Assembly (NCBI RefSeq): GCF_002892795.1
Contig: NZ_PJMC01000018.1
Location: 1 to 64,000 of the forward strand
Reading direction: 5' to 3'
Length of the DNA stretch: 64,000 bases
Origin: Arthrobacter sp. AFG20
GTDB taxonomy: Bacteria; Actinomycetota; Actinomycetes; Actinomycetales; Micrococcaceae
In this document: piece after piece, positions 60,195-64,000 of the stretch
How positions within the stretch are numbered: the first letter of the stretch is position 1
Layout of the letters: the number at the start of each line of letters is the position of its first letter
The notes under the pieces: model-generated
What the model was told of the DNA's origin: nothing
Seen by the model: the letters and a program-made list of their open reading frames with translations, nothing else
Databases searched by the model: none
Position numbers and translations under genes: made by a program

Positions 60195-62003
60195 ATGAGC
60201 GTGGCGCAAGGCAAGAGCAAGGCAAGCAAGAAGAAGGCTGCTAACGCCACGAAGAGGCTCCGCCTCGGACTCAGTATCATGCTTGCACTGCTGTTGGTTG
60301 TCGGCGGAAAGCTCTTCCTCGTGCAGGGACTGGACGTCGGCGGCATGGCTGAAGCTGCCCTGGACAACCGGCTGCGCCCCACCGTGCTGCCGGCCGAGCG
60401 AGGCAGCATCCTGGACGCCGGCGGAGCAGTGCTGGCGAACAGCGTGATCCGCTACAACATCACTGTTGACCAGTCTGTAAACACCAAGACCGAATCCTTC
60501 AAGCGCCTTGAAAAGGTAAACGGCAAGGACGAACTCGTCACCGTTTCCCGGGACCAGGGGATCGCCGAGCTTGCTGCCGCCCTTGGCATGGACACCGAGG
60601 ACGTGCGGAAATCCGTCACCGGAACCAGGACCTACTACATCGTGGCCAAGGACCTCCGTCCCGACGTCGAAAACCGGGTCTCGGAACTGCAGATCCCGGG
60701 TATCTTCTCCGAGGGAACCAGTAAGCGCGTCTACCCGAACGGATCGGTGGCCGGCGGCATTGTGGGCTTCCTCGAGAACGGAACCACCGGCCAGGCCGGC
60801 CTCGAGCAGACGCAGGACGAAATACTGCGCGGCACTGCGGGCAAGCGCGTGTTCGAAATCGGCGCCGACGGCCTCCGTATTCCCGTGGGCATCGACGAAC
60901 TGACGCCCGCGCAGGACGGCAAGGACGTCAAACTCACCCTGAACTCAGACCTCCAGTACTTCGCCCAGCAGGCCATCCAGACCCAGGCGGACAAGCTCAG
61001 CGCCGAGTGGGGGGTCATCATCGTCTCGGACGTGAAGACCGGAAACCTCATCGCCATGGCTGACACCAATACGCCCGATCCCAACGACCCCGGCAAGGTG
61101 GCCGCCAAGGACCGCGGCGTCCGCTCCGTCACCGCCGCCTACGAGCCCGGGTCAGTGGAAAAGATGATCACCGCCGCCGCCGTCATCGAAGAAGGCAAGG
61201 CCAAACCGCTGGACACCTTCGTTATCCCGCCGTCCCTGGTGGTGGACGGCCAGCAATTCGACGACTCCTTTTCCCATGGCACCGAGAAGCGGACCCTGGC
61301 GGGCATCCTGGGCTGGTCCATGAACACGGGCACCGTGATGGCCGGCCAGCGCCTCAGCAAAGACCAGCGCCACGACTGGCTGCAGAAGTTCGGAATCGGT
61401 GAGGCACCGGAAATCGGCCTGCCGGCCGAGGCGAAGGGCATCCTGACCCCGGCCGACCAGTGGGACGGCCGCCAGCAGTACACGGTGCTGTTCGGGCAGG
61501 GTGTCTCGCAGTCGACACTCCAGACGGTCCGCGCCTACCAGTCCATCGCCAATGACGGTGTGATGCTGCAGCCGCGGCTCATCGACAGTTACATCAGCCC
61601 GGACGGAACCGAGGAAAAGGTGGCGGCCAAGCCGTCCCGCAGGGTGGTCTCGGAGCAGACGGCGCAGCAGGTGAGGGACATCCTCGAAAGTGCCGTCACC
61701 GAGGGCCAGATCAAGGAGGCCGCGATCGACGGCTACCGGGTGGGGGCCAAGACCGGTACCTCGCAGTCGCCCTGCGACGACGGGACCGCAGGCTTCTGCG
61801 GATACACCGCCTCGATGGTGGGGATGGCGCCGATGGACGATCCGCGGTTTATTGTGGAGGTGGTCCTGCAGCGTCCCAAGGGGTCCATTTACGGGATCAC
61901 CAACGGGCCCGTGTTCCGGTCGGTCATGAGCCAGGCACTGCGGACGTACAACGTTCCGCCGTCCAAGGGCACGCCCGTCAGGCTGCCGCAGTTCGCCAAG
62001 TAA
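60195..62003 (+). CDS. Septal penicillin-binding protein (FtsI/PBP2 type)
   Basis: A 602-residue class B penicillin-binding protein. It has a basic N-terminus, one membrane helix (LSIMLALLLVVGGKLFLVQG), a dimerisation/pedestal region, and the transpeptidase domain with SxxK in EPGSVEKM (S320, K323), SxN in WSMNTG, and KTG in GAKTGTSQSP. No C-terminal PASTA domain is present. It cross-links septal peptidoglycan with FtsW. The position between ftsL and murE matches pbpB (Rv2163c). Confidence 0.93.
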   Translation: MSVAQGKSKASKKKAANATKRLRLGLSIMLALLLVVGGKLFLVQGLDVGGMAEAALDNRLRPTVLPAERGSILDAGGAVLANSVIRYNITVDQSVNTKTESFKRLEKVNGKDELVTVSRDQGIAELAAALGMDTEDVRKSVTGTRTYYIVAKDLRPDVENRVSELQIPGIFSEGTSKRVYPNGSVAGGIVGFLENGTTGQAGLEQTQDEILRGTAGKRVFEIGADGLRIPVGIDELTPAQDGKDVKLTLNSDLQYFAQQAIQTQADKLSAEWGVIIVSDVKTGNLIAMADTNTPDPNDPGKVAAKDRGVRSVTAAYEPGSVEKMITAAAVIEEGKAKPLDTFVIPPSLVVDGQQFDDSFSHGTEKRTLAGILGWSMNTGTVMAGQRLSKDQRHDWLQKFGIGEAPEIGLPAEAKGILTPADQWDGRQQYTVLFGQGVSQSTLQTVRAYQSIANDGVMLQPRLIDSYISPDGTEEKVAAKPSRRVVSEQTAQQVRDILESAVTEGQIKEAAIDGYRVGAKTGTSQSPCDDGTAGFCGYTASMVGMAPMDDPRFIVEVVLQRPKGSIYGITNGPVFRSVMSQALRTYNVPPSKGTPVRLPQFAK

Positions 62004-62086
62004 CACCCGCCAAGAAAGACCGCGGTACACCTGAACACAACAGTTCTGCCGTGTCCGCTGGTCCGCTAGCACCAACGGAGATTCAG

Positions 62087-63733
62087 TTGTCACAGCACCA
62101 TGACCCCGGCACTGCCGACGCCCCGGAGGGGCAGGCATCCAAGAGCGGCTTCCGGCCCACCGCCGTCGCCGCCGTCGAACTGGGTGTCATCGGCCAGTCA
62201 GTGGGAGTTCCGGTGCCGCGGGCCTCCGCGTCCGTTCAGGTCACCGGCATCTCGCTCGACTCCCGGTCCGTGGAACGCGGCGACCTGTATGTTGCCCTGC
62301 CGGGGGCGGAGCGGCACGGTGCCGACTTCGCCGCGACGGCCATCGGGTCCGGCGCAGCTGCGGTACTGACGGACGACGCCGGCGCGCGGCTTCTTGCCGT
62401 CGGCTCGGACCTCGCCGTGCCCGTGCTTGTGGTGGCGGAGCCCCGCAGCGTGGTGGGCCGCCTGTCCAGGCTGATCTACCGAAGCCAGGACGCCGACTTC
62501 CCGGGCCCCTCGATGTTCGGCGTGACCGGCACCAACGGAAAAACCACCACCACGTACTTCATCAACGCCCTGCTGCAGGCGATGGGCAAGAAGACCGGAC
62601 TCATCGGCACCATCGAGATCCTGGCCGGCGGGGACCCGATTCCCAGCCTCCTGACCACCCCGGAATCCACCGATGTCCATGCCCTGCTTGCCCTCATGCG
62701 GGAACGCGGCCTTGACGCCGCATCCATGGAGGTCTCCTCGCACGCGGTGTCCTTCCGCCGCGTGGACGGCGTGGTCTTCGACGTCGTCGGGTTCACCAAC
62801 CTCACCCAGGACCACCTGGACCTGCACGGCACCATGGAGGAGTACTACCGGACGAAAGCGCAGCTGTTCACCCCCGCACGCGCCCGTGCCGCCGTCGTGA
62901 CGGTCGACGACGAATGGGGACGCCGGCTCGCCGCCCAGACTGAGCTTCCGGTCACCACGCTCGCCACCCTCCAGCCGGGCAGCGGGCCAGCCGCCGACTG
63001 GACCGTCACCGCCCCGAAGCCCCGCAGCCTCGGTACGGAATTCACCCTCCGCGGCCGGAACGGCACGGAACTCCGCGTACACACGGGCCTGCCCGGGGCG
63101 TTCAATGTCTCCAACGCGGCCCTGGCCCTGACCATGGTCCTCGCCGGCGGTGCTGACCCGGCCGAAGTGCAGGCAGCGCTGGATGCCCGGGACCCGTTCA
63201 CTGTTGCAGTGCCCGGCCGCATGCAGCTGGTCGCCACCCGGCCGGCCGCCGTCGTCGACTTCGCCCACAACACGGATGCACTGGCACGCGCCCTGGAGGC
63301 CGTCCGGTCCCCGGAGCCCGCGTCCAAGGTGATCGTGGTTTTCGGCGCCACCGGCCAGCGCGACCAGGGCAAGCGCCCTTCCATGGGCGCCACCGCGGCC
63401 CGGCTCGCCGACGTCGTGATCGTCAGCGATGACGACCCCCACGATGAGGACGCCGCTGCCATCCGCGCCGAGGTGCTGGTGGGTGCGACGGACGCCAAGG
63501 AAGCCGAGCAGCTCGACTGCAAGATCATGGAAGTTTTCCCCCGCGATGCTGCCATCCGTGAAGCCGTCAACCTGGCCTCTCCGGAGGACACCATCCTGGT
63601 TGCGGGTCGCGGACACGAAGTGTGGCAGGAGGTCAAGGGAGTGAACCTTGCCCTCGACGACAGGGTGGAACTACGGAACGCCTTGACGGCACGAGGATTC
63701 ACCGTTCTCCAAGACGACGGGATAGAGTCCTAG
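62087..63733 (+). CDS. murE: UDP-N-acetylmuramyl-tripeptide synthetase MurE
   Basis: A 548-residue Mur ligase. The substrate N-terminal domain has VQVTGISLDSRSVERGDLYV, the ATP site is FGVTGTNGKTTTTYFIN, and ESTDVHALLALMRERG follows. The TTG at 62087 is preferred for its GGAGATTCAG ribosome site; a GTG at 62051 has none. The third-residue specificity motif reads DDPH (449-452) where meso-DAP-adding enzymes have DNPR. This suggests L-lysine is added, in line with lysine-type peptidoglycan of Arthrobacter. Confidence 0.92.
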   Translation: MSQHHDPGTADAPEGQASKSGFRPTAVAAVELGVIGQSVGVPVPRASASVQVTGISLDSRSVERGDLYVALPGAERHGADFAATAIGSGAAAVLTDDAGARLLAVGSDLAVPVLVVAEPRSVVGRLSRLIYRSQDADFPGPSMFGVTGTNGKTTTTYFINALLQAMGKKTGLIGTIEILAGGDPIPSLLTTPESTDVHALLALMRERGLDAASMEVSSHAVSFRRVDGVVFDVVGFTNLTQDHLDLHGTMEEYYRTKAQLFTPARARAAVVTVDDEWGRRLAAQTELPVTTLATLQPGSGPAADWTVTAPKPRSLGTEFTLRGRNGTELRVHTGLPGAFNVSNAALALTMVLAGGADPAEVQAALDARDPFTVAVPGRMQLVATRPAAVVDFAHNTDALARALEAVRSPEPASKVIVVFGATGQRDQGKRPSMGATAARLADVVIVSDDDPHDEDAAAIRAEVLVGATDAKEAEQLDCKIMEVFPRDAAIREAVNLASPEDTILVAGRGHEVWQEVKGVNLALDDRVELRNALTARGFTVLQDDGIES

Positions 63734-63739
63734 ACCGAC

Positions 63740-64000
63740 ATGATTGAACTAACTGCGGCGGAAATCGCCGAAATTACCAACGGCCGGCTGCTTGCCGACC
63801 CCGACGTCACCCCGGTATCCGTGGTGACCGACTCGCGGGAGGCCGGTTCCGGCTCCCTTTATGTCGCCAAACCAGGCGAAAGCGCAGACGGGCACAGCTT
63901 CGTGGGCGCGGCCTTTGACCGCGGCGCGGTTTTGGCCCTCACCGAACGTGAAATCAAGGACGACGCCGGCCGGAACTATCCGTCCGTCGTCGTCGAGGAT
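63740..64000 (+). CDS. murF: MurF N-terminal part (truncated by window edge)
   Basis: The first 87 residues are visible, with the ATG at 63740, 6 bp after the murE stop. MIELTAAEIAEITNGRLLAD and the SVVTDSREAGSGSLYVA motif are the uridine-binding N-terminal domain of UDP-MurNAc-tripeptide D-Ala-D-Ala ligase. The ATP domain lies outside the window. The order murE-murF is standard. Confidence 0.93.
   Translation, partial: MIELTAAEIAEITNGRLLADPDVTPVSVVTDSREAGSGSLYVAKPGESADGHSFVGAAFDRGAVLALTEREIKDDAGRNYPSVVVED

Overview
The window is GC-rich actinobacterial chromosome, most likely Arthrobacter or a close relative such as Pseudarthrobacter (Micrococcaceae). The genus call is an inference from codon use, leaderless genes, gene order, and a MurE whose specificity motif fits a lysine-type cell wall. 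Much of 23-64 kb follows the gene order of the Mycobacterium tuberculosis chromosome: ParA-scpA-scpB-rluB-cmk-der, gcvH-garA-ftsR-DUF151-MerR, acyltransferase-aroG-Ser/Thr kinase-Rv2175c-polyprenyl synthase, and mraZ-rsmH-ftsL-pbp-murE-murF.

Region 1 (1-8.5 kb) is an accessory amine-utilisation island. It holds an aldehyde dehydrogenase (cut by the window edge), a MoaF-family protein, an APC permease, a flavin amine oxidase, a cupin, a FluG-like amidohydrolase next to a glutamine-synthetase-like ligase, and two paralogous TetR regulators. Both divergent promoter regions carry the same palindromic operator type, and one copy sits on the -10 of the permease promoter. The natural reading is import of an amine, oxidative deamination to an aldehyde, oxidation to an acid, and a parallel gamma-glutamylation branch, under two related repressors.

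Region 2 (8.5-23 kb) is mixed: an unknown 154-aa protein, an HhH-GPD glycosylase, a 5'-3' exonuclease, a glycogen-debranching-type glucosidase, an MFS transporter, a secreted gamma-glutamyltransferase, a 2H phosphoesterase, a DUF222/HNH nuclease flanked by perfect hairpins, and a DcuS/DcuR-like two-component system divergent from the dicarboxylate transporter gene dctA.

Region 3 (23-44.8 kb) is core: chromosome condensation (ParA, ScpA, ScpB), RluB, TyrA, Cmk, an acyltransferase, Der, tRNA-Pro(GGG), an Fpg/Nei glycosylase, GcvH, a GarA/OdhI-like FHA protein, two MerR regulators around a DUF151 protein, a second ParA, pyruvate carboxylase, an EspI-like MinD ATPase with no ESX genes nearby, FadD and a ROK kinase.

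Region 4 (44.8-64 kb) is lipid, aromatic and cell-wall biology: two tandem esterases, an acyltransferase, class II DAHP synthase, a four-PASTA Ser/Thr kinase at the PknL locus, a LysM transglycosylase preceded by a five-copy 9-bp iteron, an Rv2175c homologue, a polyprenyl diphosphate synthase, a lipoprotein, DNA polymerase IV, a DUF3040 protein, and the start of the division and cell-wall cluster from mraZ to a truncated murF. MraZ boxes overlap the mraZ promoter, and an mraW-type leader hairpin is a candidate before rsmH. No CRISPR array, insertion sequence or prophage is visible.
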